Shown in pieces: positions 52,517 through 61,584 of a stretch of DNA of 64,000 nt. This DNA comes from Ectobacillus ponti (GTDB taxonomy: Bacteria; Bacillota; Bacilli; Bacillales; Bacillaceae_G): assembly GCF_024294785.1 (NCBI RefSeq), contig NZ_JANCLT010000003.1:62001-126000 (forward strand), in the 5' to 3' direction. The notes beneath the pieces were generated by a model that had not been told where the DNA came from, made no database searches, and saw only the letters and a program-made list of their open reading frames with translations. How positions within the stretch are numbered: position 1 is the stretch's first letter; each line of letters opens with the position of its first letter. The position numbers and the translations under genes are program-made.

Positions 52517-52813
52517 ACATGGCTCAGGCAGATGAACTGTCTGAGCTTGCTTGTATGTGAAATTGTATAAAAATTCATTTTGGTTTATTGCTTGGAAGGA
52601 TATTACATAGAACCCGTTGTACTCGTTATAAGAAAGAAGCCATTGCCATATAAATTTCCTGTAAGGATTACATAGCAGGAGCTAGTTGTGTTACACAAAA
52701 TCACTGTGTTATTTTCTGTTAAAATTTTCTAAAAGGTCTTCCTTTTCAGAAAATTTGTTATATAATATGAACAGGTAAATGTTTACTGTTATAAAACAGT
52801 TGGGAGGGAGTTT
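52517..52813. promoter_or_regulatory. aceB leader with promoter and inverted repeats
   Basis: TATAAT lies at 52761-52766; the -35 is poor. Between it and the ribosome site, GTAAA-TG-TTTAC (52775-52786) and ACTGTT-ATAA-AACAGT (52785-52800) overlap by two bases and look like operator sites or a short hairpin. Upstream, TTGTG-TTA-CACAA (52686-52698) is another palindrome, and AAGGAT-(AT)-TACATAG occurs twice (52596 and 52663). No gene found in these 297 bases. Confidence 0.5.
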
Positions 52814-54403
52814 ATGACGACACAAACATCGGGCGTAACCATTCTGGGGCACGTCACAAAGGAGCAGGAAGGCATTCTGACACCGGAAGCACTTGCATTT
52901 TTAAAATCGCTTCATGATCAGTTTAACGGCCGGCGCCGGGAGCTGCTGCGGCAGCGGCGGGAGCGGCAGGAAGCAATCAATAGAGGGCAGCTGCCGCGCT
53001 TTCCAAAGGAAACAGCGCATATCCGGAGCAGTGAATGGACCATTGCGCCGCTTCCGGAGGACTTGCAGGACCGCCGTGTGGAAATTACGGGTCCGGTTGA
53101 CCGCAAGATGGTCATTAATGCGCTGAATTCCGGCGCGAAGGTATTTATGGCAGACTTTGAGGATGCCAACTCTCCTCTGTGGGCAAACAACCTGGACGGA
53201 CAAATCAATATGCGCGATGCCATCAGGAGAACGATCTCATTCACGGGGCCAAACGGCAAGGAATATAAGCTGAATGAGAAGACAGCGGTGCTGATGGTGC
53301 GTCCGCGCGGCTGGCATCTGAATGAAAAGCATGTGCAGGTGGATGGGGAGCAAATGTCAGGCGGCCTGTTCGATTTTGGCTTGTACTTTTTTCATAATGC
53401 CCATGAGCTGCTGAAGCGGGGCAGCGGCCCGTATTTTTATCTGCCAAAGCTGCAGAGCCATTTGGAGGCAAGACTGTGGAATGATGTGTTTGTCTATGCC
53501 CAGGAGGTGCTTGGCGTTCCAAGGGGCACCATTAAAGCGACGGTGCTGCTGGAAACGATTCATGCCGCCTTTGAAATGGATGAAATTTTGTACGAACTGC
53601 GCGAGCACTCTGCCGGCCTCAACTGCGGCCGCTGGGATTATATTTTCAGCTTCCTGAAAACGTTCCATAAGCGTGAGCAGTTCCTGCTGCCTGACCGGGC
53701 ACAGGTGACCATGACCGTGCCGTTTATGCGGGCCTACTGTCTGCGCGTCATTCAAACGTGCCACCGCCGCAATGCGCCGGCCATGGGAGGCATGGCCGCC
53801 CAGATCCCAATTAAGAACGATCCGGAAGCAAATGCCATTGCTTTTGACAAGGTGCGGCAGGATAAGGAACGCGAAGCCATGGATGGCCATGACGGGACTT
53901 GGGTTGCCCATCCGGGTCTTGTGCCGGTTGCCATGGAAGTGTTCAACCGGGTGATGAAAACACCAAACCAGATTCATAGAAAACGGGAAGATGTGCACGT
54001 AACAGAGGAGGACCTTCTCACCGTTCCTGTGGGAACGATTACAGAGGAAGGCCTGCGGACAAATATTAATGTCGGCATTCAATATATTGAGTCCTGGCTG
54101 TGCGGCCGAGGGGCAGCGCCTATCCACAATTTGATGGAGGACGCAGCGACAGCCGAGATCTCCCGGACGCAAATATGGCAATGGGTGCGCCACCCTGAGG
54201 GCAGACTGACGGACGGACGGAAGGTGACGCTGGAGCTTGTGGCGCAGCTGCAGGATGAGGAAATGGAAAACATCCGGCGGGAGCTGGGCAGAGAGCGCTT
54301 TGCGCAGGGCCGCTTCCCGGAAGCTGCCTCCTTGTTTACAAAGCTGGTCCGGGAAGAGGAGTTTATGGAATTTTTAACAGTGCCGGGCTATGAGATTTTA
54401 TAA
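52814..54403 (+). CDS. aceB: Malate synthase AceB
   Basis: Condenses glyoxylate and acetyl-CoA to malate. The 529-residue protein is the A-type malate synthase: the active-site signature [19 protein letters not shown] is present, as are [17 protein letters not shown] with the metal-binding acids and the C-terminal [30 protein letters not shown] precedes the ATG. aceA follows after 39 bases, so the two glyoxylate shunt genes form an operon. B. subtilis lacks these genes; several other bacilli have them. Confidence 0.97.
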   Translation: MTTQTSGVTILGHVTKEQEGILTPEALAFLKSLHDQFNGRRRELLRQRRERQEAINRGQLPRFPKETAHIRSSEWTIAPLPEDLQDRRVEITGPVDRKMVINALNSGAKVFMADFEDANSPLWANNLDGQINMRDAIRRTISFTGPNGKEYKLNEKTAVLMVRPRGWHLNEKHVQVDGEQMSGGLFDFGLYFFHNAHELLKRGSGPYFYLPKLQSHLEARLWNDVFVYAQEVLGVPRGTIKATVLLETIHAAFEMDEILYELREHSAGLNCGRWDYIFSFLKTFHKREQFLLPDRAQVTMTVPFMRAYCLRVIQTCHRRNAPAMGGMAAQIPIKNDPEANAIAFDKVRQDKEREAMDGHDGTWVAHPGLVPVAMEVFNRVMKTPNQIHRKREDVHVTEEDLLTVPVGTITEEGLRTNINVGIQYIESWLCGRGAAPIHNLMEDAATAEISRTQIWQWVRHPEGRLTDGRKVTLELVAQLQDEEMENIRRELGRERFAQGRFPEAASLFTKLVREEEFMEFLTVPGYEIL

Positions 54404-54442
54404 CGGCAGCATGCCGAATTTATAGATAAAGGGGATAGAAGC

Positions 54443-55720
54443 ATGAGAGATGAGAGAGTACAGCAGCTGCAGGAAAGCTGGGAGCTGGATACACGCTGGA
54501 AGGGGATTGCACGGCCATACTCCGCGGAAGATGTTATTCGTCTGCGCGGTTCCATTGACATTGAATACACGCTGGCGCAGCGGGGTGCCGAGAAGCTGTG
54601 GAAGCAGCTGCATACAGAGGACTACATTAACGCGCTGGGCGCCTTGACGGGCAATCAGGCGATGCAGCAGGTAAAAGCGGGGCTGAAGGCGATTTATCTG
54701 AGCGGCTGGCAGGTGGCAGCCGACGCCAACCTGGCGGGCCATATGTATCCGGATCAAAGCTTGTACCCTGCCAACAGCGTGCCGGCAGTCGTCAAGCGCA
54801 TTAACCAGACGCTGCAGCGCGCCGACCAGATACAGCATATGGAAGGAAGCGGCGACATTGATTACTTTGTGCCGATTGTTGCCGATGCGGAGGCTGGCTT
54901 CGGCGGACAACTGAACGTATTTGAGCTCATGAAGGGCATGATTGAAGCGGGTGCAGCCGGCGTGCATTTCGAGGATCAGCTGTCTTCTGAGAAGAAATGC
55001 GGCCATTTGGGCGGCAAGGTGCTGCTGCCGACGCAAACAGCGGTGCGCAACCTGATTGCCGCCCGCCTGGCAGCGGATGTTATGGGTGTGCCAACGTTGA
55101 TTGTGGCCCGGACGGATGCGGATGCGGCTGATTTGATTACAAGCGATATTGACCCTGTTGATAAGCCGTTTATTACAGGAGAAAGAACAACAGAGGGCTT
55201 CTTCCGGACACGTGCGGGGCTCGACCAAGCAATCGCTCGGGGACTGGCATATGCCCCGTACGCGGATCTTGTATGGTGTGAAACATCAGAGCCGAACCTG
55301 GAGGATGCGAAGCGCTTTGCGGATGCCATCCATGCGAAGTTTCCGGGCAAGCTGCTTGCCTACAACTGCTCGCCTTCCTTCAACTGGAAGAAGAAGCTGG
55401 ATGATGAAACAATCGCAAACTTCCAGCGGGAAATTGCCGCGTACGGCTACAAGTTCCAATTTGTCACGCTGGCAGGCTTCCACTCTCTGAACTATGGCAT
55501 GTTTGAACTGGCGCGGGGCTACAAGGAGCGGGGCATGGCTGCCTACTCTGAGCTGCAGGAGGCCGAATTTGCAGCTGAGGCGCACGGCTATTCCGCGACG
55601 CGCCATCAGCGCGAGGTGGGCACCGGCTACTTTGACCAGGTGGCGCAGGTCGTGACAGGCGGAACATCTTCCACAACAGCATTGAAGGGTTCGACAGAAG
55701 AAGCGCAATTTACGAAATAA
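54443..55720 (+). CDS. aceA: Isocitrate lyase AceA
   Basis: Splits isocitrate to succinate and glyoxylate. In 425 residues it shows the catalytic loop [14 protein letters not shown] (Cys near 186), the metal-site [11 protein letters not shown], and [11 protein letters not shown]. The length is that of the bacterial 430-residue class. AAAGGGGATAGAAGC precedes the ATG. Second gene of the shunt operon, closed by a strong terminator. Together with aceB it allows growth on acetate or fatty acids. Confidence 0.97.
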   Translation: MRDERVQQLQESWELDTRWKGIARPYSAEDVIRLRGSIDIEYTLAQRGAEKLWKQLHTEDYINALGALTGNQAMQQVKAGLKAIYLSGWQVAADANLAGHMYPDQSLYPANSVPAVVKRINQTLQRADQIQHMEGSGDIDYFVPIVADAEAGFGGQLNVFELMKGMIEAGAAGVHFEDQLSSEKKCGHLGGKVLLPTQTAVRNLIAARLAADVMGVPTLIVARTDADAADLITSDIDPVDKPFITGERTTEGFFRTRAGLDQAIARGLAYAPYADLVWCETSEPNLEDAKRFADAIHAKFPGKLLAYNCSPSFNWKKKLDDETIANFQREIAAYGYKFQFVTLAGFHSLNYGMFELARGYKERGMAAYSELQEAEFAAEAHGYSATRHQREVGTGYFDQVAQVVTGGTSSTTALKGSTEEAQFTK

Positions 55721-55733
55721 ACTCCTACATGGG

Positions 55734-55776
55734 GGCTGGCCGTAAAGCATTCCTTTGCTTTGCGGCCAGCCTTTTC
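55734..55776 (+). terminator. Terminator of aceBA
   Basis: GGCTGGCCG (55734-55742) pairs with CGGCCAGCC (55763-55771) and inner AAAGCA with TGCTTT, followed by TTTTC. Confidence 0.88.
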
Positions 55777-56029
55777 TTGTGGCTGTTTTGCACAGCTTAT
55801 CAGTTTGCAAGCAGAGAACAAGCTTGGTTTGTCGGAATATGGACAGCAAATTTCTCGAAAACAGCCTGGTATGCATGAACTATCAGAATTTTATGTTAAA
55901 CACTGTCGAAATAGAGAGAAAAGATAATTACGAAAATAAAGAAAATTTTCTCCATTTCTTAATTAAGAATGATATAATTCTCCATAAGAGGTCATCCTGG
56001 TGACCTCATCACTAAAGGAGGGATTGCTG
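55777..56029 (+). promoter_or_regulatory. comK control region
   Basis: TATAAT at 55973-55978 precedes comK, with a poor -35. AAAA-N5-TTAC (55919-55931) and AAAG-N5-TTTC (55938-55950) look like degenerate ComK AT-boxes, but they are 6 bases apart rather than the usual 8, 18 or 31. GAGGTCA (55988-55994) and TGACCTC (56001-56007) form a 7-bp hairpin at the expected 5' end of the mRNA, 15 bases before the AAAGGAGG site. No other gene is seen here. Confidence 0.5.
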
Positions 56030-56608
56030 ATGAAATACTTACAGTTAGCTTCATACGTGATTCACGACAAGACCATGGTTATCATCCCGGTCGAGCATGA
56101 GGATGGGAAGCACCGCTGGTCTGTAGTTGAAGAAGCAGACCAAATGTTTGTGGTGCGGCAGACGCCGTTTGAAATTATGGATAGCAGCTGCCGTTATTAC
56201 GGCTCCAGCTTCGAGGGCAGGAAGGAAGGCACCAAGGAACTGCTGCAGGAGACGCATAAGCTGAGTATCTGCGTCGACCCAATCAGCAGGCTCTATTTCT
56301 TTCCAACCACGTCTTATACAGGAAAAGAGTGCATTTGGGTTTCGCACAGCCATGTCGGAAGCTCTGCCAAGCATCCGCACAACAACGTCCGTGTAGTTTT
56401 CACGAATGGAAGGAAAATGCGCCTTCCCATTTCCAAGGGCAGCTTCGACAGACAATTTCATCGTGCAGGCAGTCTCCGTCACCGGATGGAAGGGAGAATG
56501 GATAAGACGAATGGCGGGTCTTATCATGTACCGGTTACGGATTCCTCTCCTAAGGCCAAGGTGAATGAAGTAATCAATCCGTACCTGATTGAGGAAGATC
56601 CTGAATAA
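56030..56608 (+). CDS. comK: Competence transcription factor ComK
   Basis: Master activator of genes for DNA uptake. The 192-residue protein has the same length as B. subtilis ComK and shares its conserved pieces: MDSSCRYYGSSFEGRKEGT, CVDPISRLYFFPTTS, CIWVSHSHV and TNGRKMRLPISKGSFDRQFHR. A strong AAAGGAGGGATTGCTG site sets the start at 56030; an upstream ATG in frame at 56000 has none. The C-terminal tail differs from B. subtilis, as is common where ClpC/MecA targeting varies. Presence of comK does not prove natural competence. Confidence 0.95.
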   Translation: MKYLQLASYVIHDKTMVIIPVEHEDGKHRWSVVEEADQMFVVRQTPFEIMDSSCRYYGSSFEGRKEGTKELLQETHKLSICVDPISRLYFFPTTSYTGKECIWVSHSHVGSSAKHPHNNVRVVFTNGRKMRLPISKGSFDRQFHRAGSLRHRMEGRMDKTNGGSYHVPVTDSSPKAKVNEVINPYLIEEDPE

Positions 56609-56621
56609 GAAGAGACAACCC

Positions 56622-56650
56622 ACCGGCACAGCGTGTGCCGGTTTTTTTGT
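56622..56650 (+). terminator. Terminator of comK
   Basis: ACCGGCACA (56623-56631) pairs with TGTGCCGGT (56635-56643), then seven T. Confidence 0.92.
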
Positions 56651-56812
56651 CGAGATATAGGAATTTGGCTCAGACGGAAAGGAAATGCCGGGGCAATATG
56701 GAACATAAAGAAGGAGGAAACGGATTGGCGGCGCGATTGTTTAGAAAAAAGGAAATGCAATGGTACAATAACAAATAAGGAAATTAAGCGAGAAGGAGTA
56801 CAGACAATACAT

Positions 56813-57412
56813 ATGGATATACAAACCTGGAAGGACTATTTCACGCTTGAGCATATTGAATATTTGCTGGAAAGCTACCGGGCCTTTGGTCCGCTCGCAG
56901 GAATCCTGCTGCCGCTGCTGGAGGCATTCGTGCCCATCCTGCCGCTCGTCGCTTTTATCATGGCCAACGCGGTGGCCTATGGCCTATGGGCGGGTTTTCT
57001 CTATTCCTGGATTGGCTCTGTGCTTGGGTCGCTGCTGTTGTTTTTTCTTGTTCGAAGGTTCGGGCAGCACAGGTTCTTCAAGTTTTTGAATCACCATCCA
57101 AAGGTAAGAAAGTCCATGGCCTGGATTGAGCGCAAGGGATTTGGCCCTATTTTTCTTTTATTTTGCCTTCCGTTTTCACCGTCGGCGCTCATCAATATCG
57201 TGGCCGGACTGTCACGGATCAGCCGCAAGCAGTTTACGTTGGCCCTTTCGCTTGGAAAGGTCGTGATGATTTTTGTCATCAGCTATATCGGATATGATAT
57301 TTTGTCCTTCTTCCAAAAGCCATTGAAAAGCGCGGCTGTGGCTGCCATGGTATTTGTTCTTTGGTATATAGGGAAACGGATTGAAATCAAGCTGGAGCTT
57401 GGCAATTCGTAA
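56813..57412 (+). CDS. yhjE: TVP38/TMEM64 (DedA-like) membrane protein, YhjE-like
   Basis: 199-residue membrane protein of the VTT/DedA superfamily. The re-entrant motif LEAFVPILPLVAFIMANAVA and later PFSPSALINIVAGLSRISRK with LGKVVMIF are typical of TVP38 proteins, which are implicated in lipid transport. AAGGAG lies 11-12 bases before the ATG at 56813; the long upstream frame from 56633 runs through a spacer. It precedes a signal peptidase gene by 40 bases, as yhjE precedes sipV in B. subtilis. Confidence 0.87.
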   Translation: MDIQTWKDYFTLEHIEYLLESYRAFGPLAGILLPLLEAFVPILPLVAFIMANAVAYGLWAGFLYSWIGSVLGSLLLFFLVRRFGQHRFFKFLNHHPKVRKSMAWIERKGFGPIFLLFCLPFSPSALINIVAGLSRISRKQFTLALSLGKVVMIFVISYIGYDILSFFQKPLKSAAVAAMVFVLWYIGKRIEIKLELGNS

Positions 57413-57452
57413 TTGCAAAACGGAAAACGAGTGTGAATGGGGGAGAGGGCTC

Positions 57453-58016
57453 GTGAGAAGGCTGTGGCAAACAGAGGGGATGCAATGGGTGAAAGCGGTG
57501 GGAATCGGCATCATTTTGGCGGCGTTCTTTCGCACCTTTTTCTTTTCCACCTATGTGGTGGAAGGGAAGTCTATGATGCCGACGCTGCAGGATGGAAATT
57601 TGCTTGTCATCAATAAAGTCGGCTATCGGCTTGGGGAATTGCACCGTTTTGATGTTGTTGTTTTTCATGCCAATGCGCAGGAAGATTATGTGAAGCGTGT
57701 AATTGGACTTCCAGGTGACAAAATTGAGTACAAACATGATAAACTATATATAAATGGACAGTTTGTCGAGGAGCCGTATTTGGAGGCGTATAAGCAGCAG
57801 CAAAGCGGCGCCCAATTAACAGGAGATTTTCAGCTGGAGGAATTGACAGGAAGAAGGCAGGTGCCGGCTGACAGTATATTTGTCCTCGGGGATAACCGTC
57901 TTGGCAGCTGGGACAGCCGCCACTTCGGCTTTGTAAAAATTGAACAGATTGTCGGAAAAGTTGATTTGCGCTATTGGCCGATCGGCGAGGTACGGCATGA
58001 TTTTGAAATGAAGTAA
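57453..58016 (+). CDS. lepB: Type I signal peptidase (SipV/SipS family)
   Basis: Cleaves signal peptides of exported proteins at the outer face of the membrane. The 187-residue enzyme has one N-terminal helix (AVGIGIILAAFFRTFFFSTY), the nucleophile Ser40 in EGKSMMPTL, the general-base Lys81 in KRVIGLPGD, and the GDNRLGSWDSRHFGFV box. It is of the small Gram-positive class. It starts at GTG 57453 after GGGGGAGAGGGCTC. Position after yhjE and before addB is that of sipV, though it is slightly longer. Confidence 0.93.
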   Translation: MRRLWQTEGMQWVKAVGIGIILAAFFRTFFFSTYVVEGKSMMPTLQDGNLLVINKVGYRLGELHRFDVVVFHANAQEDYVKRVIGLPGDKIEYKHDKLYINGQFVEEPYLEAYKQQQSGAQLTGDFQLEELTGRRQVPADSIFVLGDNRLGSWDSRHFGFVKIEQIVGKVDLRYWPIGEVRHDFEMK

Positions 58017-58080
58017 TTCAGCTTATGCTGGGTTACTTTCTTATTTACAAGGATAAGAGATTGCGAGAGAGGGTGATTGT

Positions 58081-61000
58081 ATGTCATTGCGCTTTGTTCT
58101 GGGACGGGCCGGAAGCGGGAAGAGTGAGGCCTGTCTCCGTGAAATCCGGAGCGAGCTGAAGCAAAATCCGCGCGGGCGCGCCATTTTATATATTGTACCG
58201 GAGCAAATGACATTCCAAGCGCAGCGGGCGCTGCTTTCTGATGGTGTGGAGGGCTCGATCCGGGCGGATGTATTCAGCTTCCCCCGTCTTGCCTGGCGGG
58301 TGCTGGGAGAGGTTGGCGGCGGCAGCCGGATCCATATTGACGAGGCCGGTGTGCAGATGCTGCTGCGCCGCATCGTGGAGGCGCGAAAGGGAGAATTGCG
58401 CGTGTTTCAAAAGGCAGCGGAGCAGACGGGCTTTCTGGAGCAGCTGGGCAGCATGATCGCCGAGTTTAAGCGCCATCAGGTTACACCCCTGCAGCTGTAC
58501 GGCCTTTGGCAGGAGGGGGAGACGCGCGGCAGCGGGTCGAAGGACCAGCTGCTGGCAAGCAAGCTGCATGATCTCCAGGTACTGTATGAGGATTTCGAGC
58601 GCTCCCTTGTGGGCAAATATTTGGACGGCGAGGATTATTTGAAGCTGCTGTGCGAACGGATGCCGCAATCACAGTATGTGCGGGATTCTGCTGTATATGT
58701 GGACGGGTTTCATACTTTCGTGCCGCAGGAGCTGGAGGTCATCCGGCAGCTCCTGCGCTGTGGAGCCGACGTGACCGTGGTTCTGACCATGGAAGAGCCG
58801 CAGCAGGTGGATGAGCTGGATGTATTCAGCAGCTCTACGCGCGCCTACTGGCAGCTGAGACAGATTGCCGAAGAGCTGCGGATTGAGGTGCAGGAGCCGA
58901 TTCTCATGCGTGGGCAAGAGCGCTTTCAGAGCGCAGAGCTGGCGCATCTGGAGCAGCATTATGATTCCCGTCCGTACAAGCCGCTGTTCGGCGCACAGGA
59001 GATCCGCCTGTTTTCAGCCGCCAACCGGCGCGCCGAGGTGGAGGGGGCAGCCCGGGAAATCCGTGAGCTCGTCCGTGAGCAAGGCTACCGCTACCGGGAT
59101 ATTGCGGTAATGCTGCGCAACGGGACGAGCTATTACGATTTAATAAAAACAATCTTCCCGGATTATGACATCCCCTTCTTCATCGACGAAAAGCGGCCGA
59201 TGGTGCATCACCCGCTGGTGGAGTTTATCCGCTCGGCGCTTGAGGTGGTCAACGGAAACTGGCGCTATGATGCAATATTCCGCTGTGTAAAGACGGAGCT
59301 CTTATATCCGCTGCAGGGCGACCGGCAGAAGCTGCGCGAGGAAATGGACCAATTCGAGAACTATTGCCTGGCCTACGGAGTACAGGGGAAAAGGTGGACA
59401 TCCGGCGAGCGCTGGGTGTACCGCCGTTATCGTTCGCTGGAGGATGCCCACAGCGGCCAGACAGACAGCGAACGGGAGATGGAAGAGCTGCTGAACCGGC
59501 TGCGGACCATGATTGCCGAGCCGCTGCTGCGGCTGCAGGGACGTCTGCAGCGGGCGAAAAGTGTGCTGGGGATGTGCGAGGCTGTCTATCTGCTGCTGGA
59601 GGAGCTGCAGGTGCCGAAAAAGCTGGAGGCGCTGCGGGCGCAGGCGGAAGCAGAGGAGCGCTTCCTGTTTGCGAACGACCATGAGCAGGTATGGAGTGAG
59701 GTATTGGATCTCTTGGATAAGCTCGTGGAGCTGCTCGGGGAGGAGAAGCTGCCGCGCGATGTGTTTCTGCAGGTGATGGAGGCAGGTTTGGAGGCTTTGC
59801 AGTTTGCCAACATCCCGCCGTCGCTGGATCAGGTCATTATCGCCAACATCGACCGTTCCCGTTTGTCCGATATTCGGGCTGTCATCCTCATTGGCGCGAA
59901 CGAAGGTGTGATTCCGGCTGTCGTCACGGAGGAAGGCATGCTGTCCGATGAGGAACGGGAGCTGCTGCTTCAAAATGGCGTGGAGCTGGCGGCGACAAGC
60001 CGGCAAAAGCTGCTCGATGAGCAGTTTGTCATCTACCAGACCTTAACAAGGGCTTCCGACAAATTGTATGTATCCTGCCCATTGGCGGATGAGGAAGGCA
60101 AAACGCTGATGCCTTCCAGTTTGTTCAAGAAGCTGAAGGGGCTGTTCCCGGGTGTGCAGGAAGCCTTCCTGACAAACGATGTGAACGATTTGCCGCCGGC
60201 GAAGCAGCTTTCATATGTGACAACACCGGCTGTGACGCTGTCAAGCCTGACGCAGCAGCTGCAGACGTGGAAGCGGTACGGCTATGATTTGAACCTGTCC
60301 TTCTGGTGGGACGTTTACAATTTCTACGCAGAAGCGCCGGAATGGCGGGAAGCCGGCAAGCGTGTGCTCGGCAGCCTGTTCTATGAAAACCGCGCCCGCC
60401 GCCTGCGTCCGGAGGTCAGCCGGGAGCTGTACGGCGATGTGATTAAGGGGAGCGTGTCGCGCATGGAGCTGTTCCAGCGCTGCTCCTACGCCCACTTTAT
60501 GCGGCACGGTCTGCAGCTGCGCGAGCGTGACATTTTCAAGCTGGATGCGCCTGATATTGGAGAGTTGTTCCACGCTGCCTTGAAAAATATTGCGGACTGG
60601 CTCATTGCCCAAAACAGAAGCTGGGCGGATTTGTCAAGGAGCGAGTGCGAGCATTTGTCGCTGCGGGCGATGGAAGAGCTGGCGCCGCTTTTGCAGAAGG
60701 AAATCCTGATGAGCTCCAACCGCCATCACTATCTGAAGCGGAAGCTGCAGCAAATTATTTTCCGGGCTTCCGTCATCCTCAGCGAGCACGCGAAGGCAAG
60801 CGGCTTCGTGCCGGTTGAGCTGGAGGTGCCGTTCGGCATGAACAGCCAGGGCGCGCTGCCGCCGCTGCAGATGCAGCTGGAAAACGGCGCCAAGATGGAG
60901 GTCATCGGCCGGATTGACCGGGTGGATAAGGCGGAAAGCGAACAGGGTACGTTCCTTCGCATCATTGACTATAAATCCAGTGCCAAAACGCTGGACCTGA

Positions 61001-61584
61001 CGGAAGTGTATTATGGCATGGCGCTGCAAATGCTGACCTATTTGGATGTGGTGATTGAGAATGCCAAGAAATGGGTCGGCAGCAAGGAGGCTTCTCCTGC
61101 GGGCGTGCTGTATTTCCACATTCATAATCCGATGGTATCGCTGAAGAAGAGCTTGAGCGATGCGGAGATTGAACAGGAAATTTTAAAGAAATTCAAGATG
61201 AAGGGGCTTCTCCTTGGCGATGCGGATGTGGCCCGGATGATGGACGTGAACCTGAAGGAGGGTGTCACCTCCAGCATCATCCCGGCCGGCCTGAAAACGG
61301 ACGGCAGCTTCTACGGCCAGCGCTCCTCCATTGCGAGCGCGCAGGAGTTTACTGTGCTGAAGCAGCATGTGCGCCGCACTTTTGAGACGATCGGAACGAA
61401 TATTACAGAAGGCGTAATTGATATTGCGCCGTATAAAATGAAAGAACAAAAAGCGTGTACGTTCTGCAGCTACCGGGCAGTGTGCCAGTTCGATGAAGCA
61501 TTGCCGGAGAATGAGTATCGGACGCTGAAGGCATTGAAGGAAGCAGAAGCTTTGCAGCGGATGCGGGAGGGGGTTGAGCAATGA
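58081..61584 (+). CDS. addB: ATP-dependent helicase/nuclease subunit B, AddB
   Basis: 1167-residue subunit of the AddAB complex that resects double-strand breaks until it meets a Chi site. An N-terminal Walker A GRAGSGKS is at 8-15. The C-terminal RecB-type nuclease domain has IDYKSS and Gln-Tyr region [12 protein letters not shown]. Four cysteines, Cys801, Cys1126, Cys1129 and Cys1135 ([11 protein letters not shown]), match the iron-sulfur cluster of B. subtilis AddB (Cys801, 1121, 1124, 1130). GAGAGGGTGATTGT precedes the ATG. Overlaps addA by 4 bases. Confidence 0.97.
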   Translation: MSLRFVLGRAGSGKSEACLREIRSELKQNPRGRAILYIVPEQMTFQAQRALLSDGVEGSIRADVFSFPRLAWRVLGEVGGGSRIHIDEAGVQMLLRRIVEARKGELRVFQKAAEQTGFLEQLGSMIAEFKRHQVTPLQLYGLWQEGETRGSGSKDQLLASKLHDLQVLYEDFERSLVGKYLDGEDYLKLLCERMPQSQYVRDSAVYVDGFHTFVPQELEVIRQLLRCGADVTVVLTMEEPQQVDELDVFSSSTRAYWQLRQIAEELRIEVQEPILMRGQERFQSAELAHLEQHYDSRPYKPLFGAQEIRLFSAANRRAEVEGAAREIRELVREQGYRYRDIAVMLRNGTSYYDLIKTIFPDYDIPFFIDEKRPMVHHPLVEFIRSALEVVNGNWRYDAIFRCVKTELLYPLQGDRQKLREEMDQFENYCLAYGVQGKRWTSGERWVYRRYRSLEDAHSGQTDSEREMEELLNRLRTMIAEPLLRLQGRLQRAKSVLGMCEAVYLLLEELQVPKKLEALRAQAEAEERFLFANDHEQVWSEVLDLLDKLVELLGEEKLPRDVFLQVMEAGLEALQFANIPPSLDQVIIANIDRSRLSDIRAVILIGANEGVIPAVVTEEGMLSDEERELLLQNGVELAATSRQKLLDEQFVIYQTLTRASDKLYVSCPLADEEGKTLMPSSLFKKLKGLFPGVQEAFLTNDVNDLPPAKQLSYVTTPAVTLSSLTQQLQTWKRYGYDLNLSFWWDVYNFYAEAPEWREAGKRVLGSLFYENRARRLRPEVSRELYGDVIKGSVSRMELFQRCSYAHFMRHGLQLRERDIFKLDAPDIGELFHAALKNIADWLIAQNRSWADLSRSECEHLSLRAMEELAPLLQKEILMSSNRHHYLKRKLQQIIFRASVILSEHAKASGFVPVELEVPFGMNSQGALPPLQMQLENGAKMEVIGRIDRVDKAESEQGTFLRIIDYKSSAKTLDLTEVYYGMALQMLTYLDVVIENAKKWVGSKEASPAGVLYFHIHNPMVSLKKSLSDAEIEQEILKKFKMKGLLLGDADVARMMDVNLKEGVTSSIIPAGLKTDGSFYGQRSSIASAQEFTVLKQHVRRTFETIGTNITEGVIDIAPYKMKEQKACTFCSYRAVCQFDEALPENEYRTLKALKEAEALQRMREGVEQ

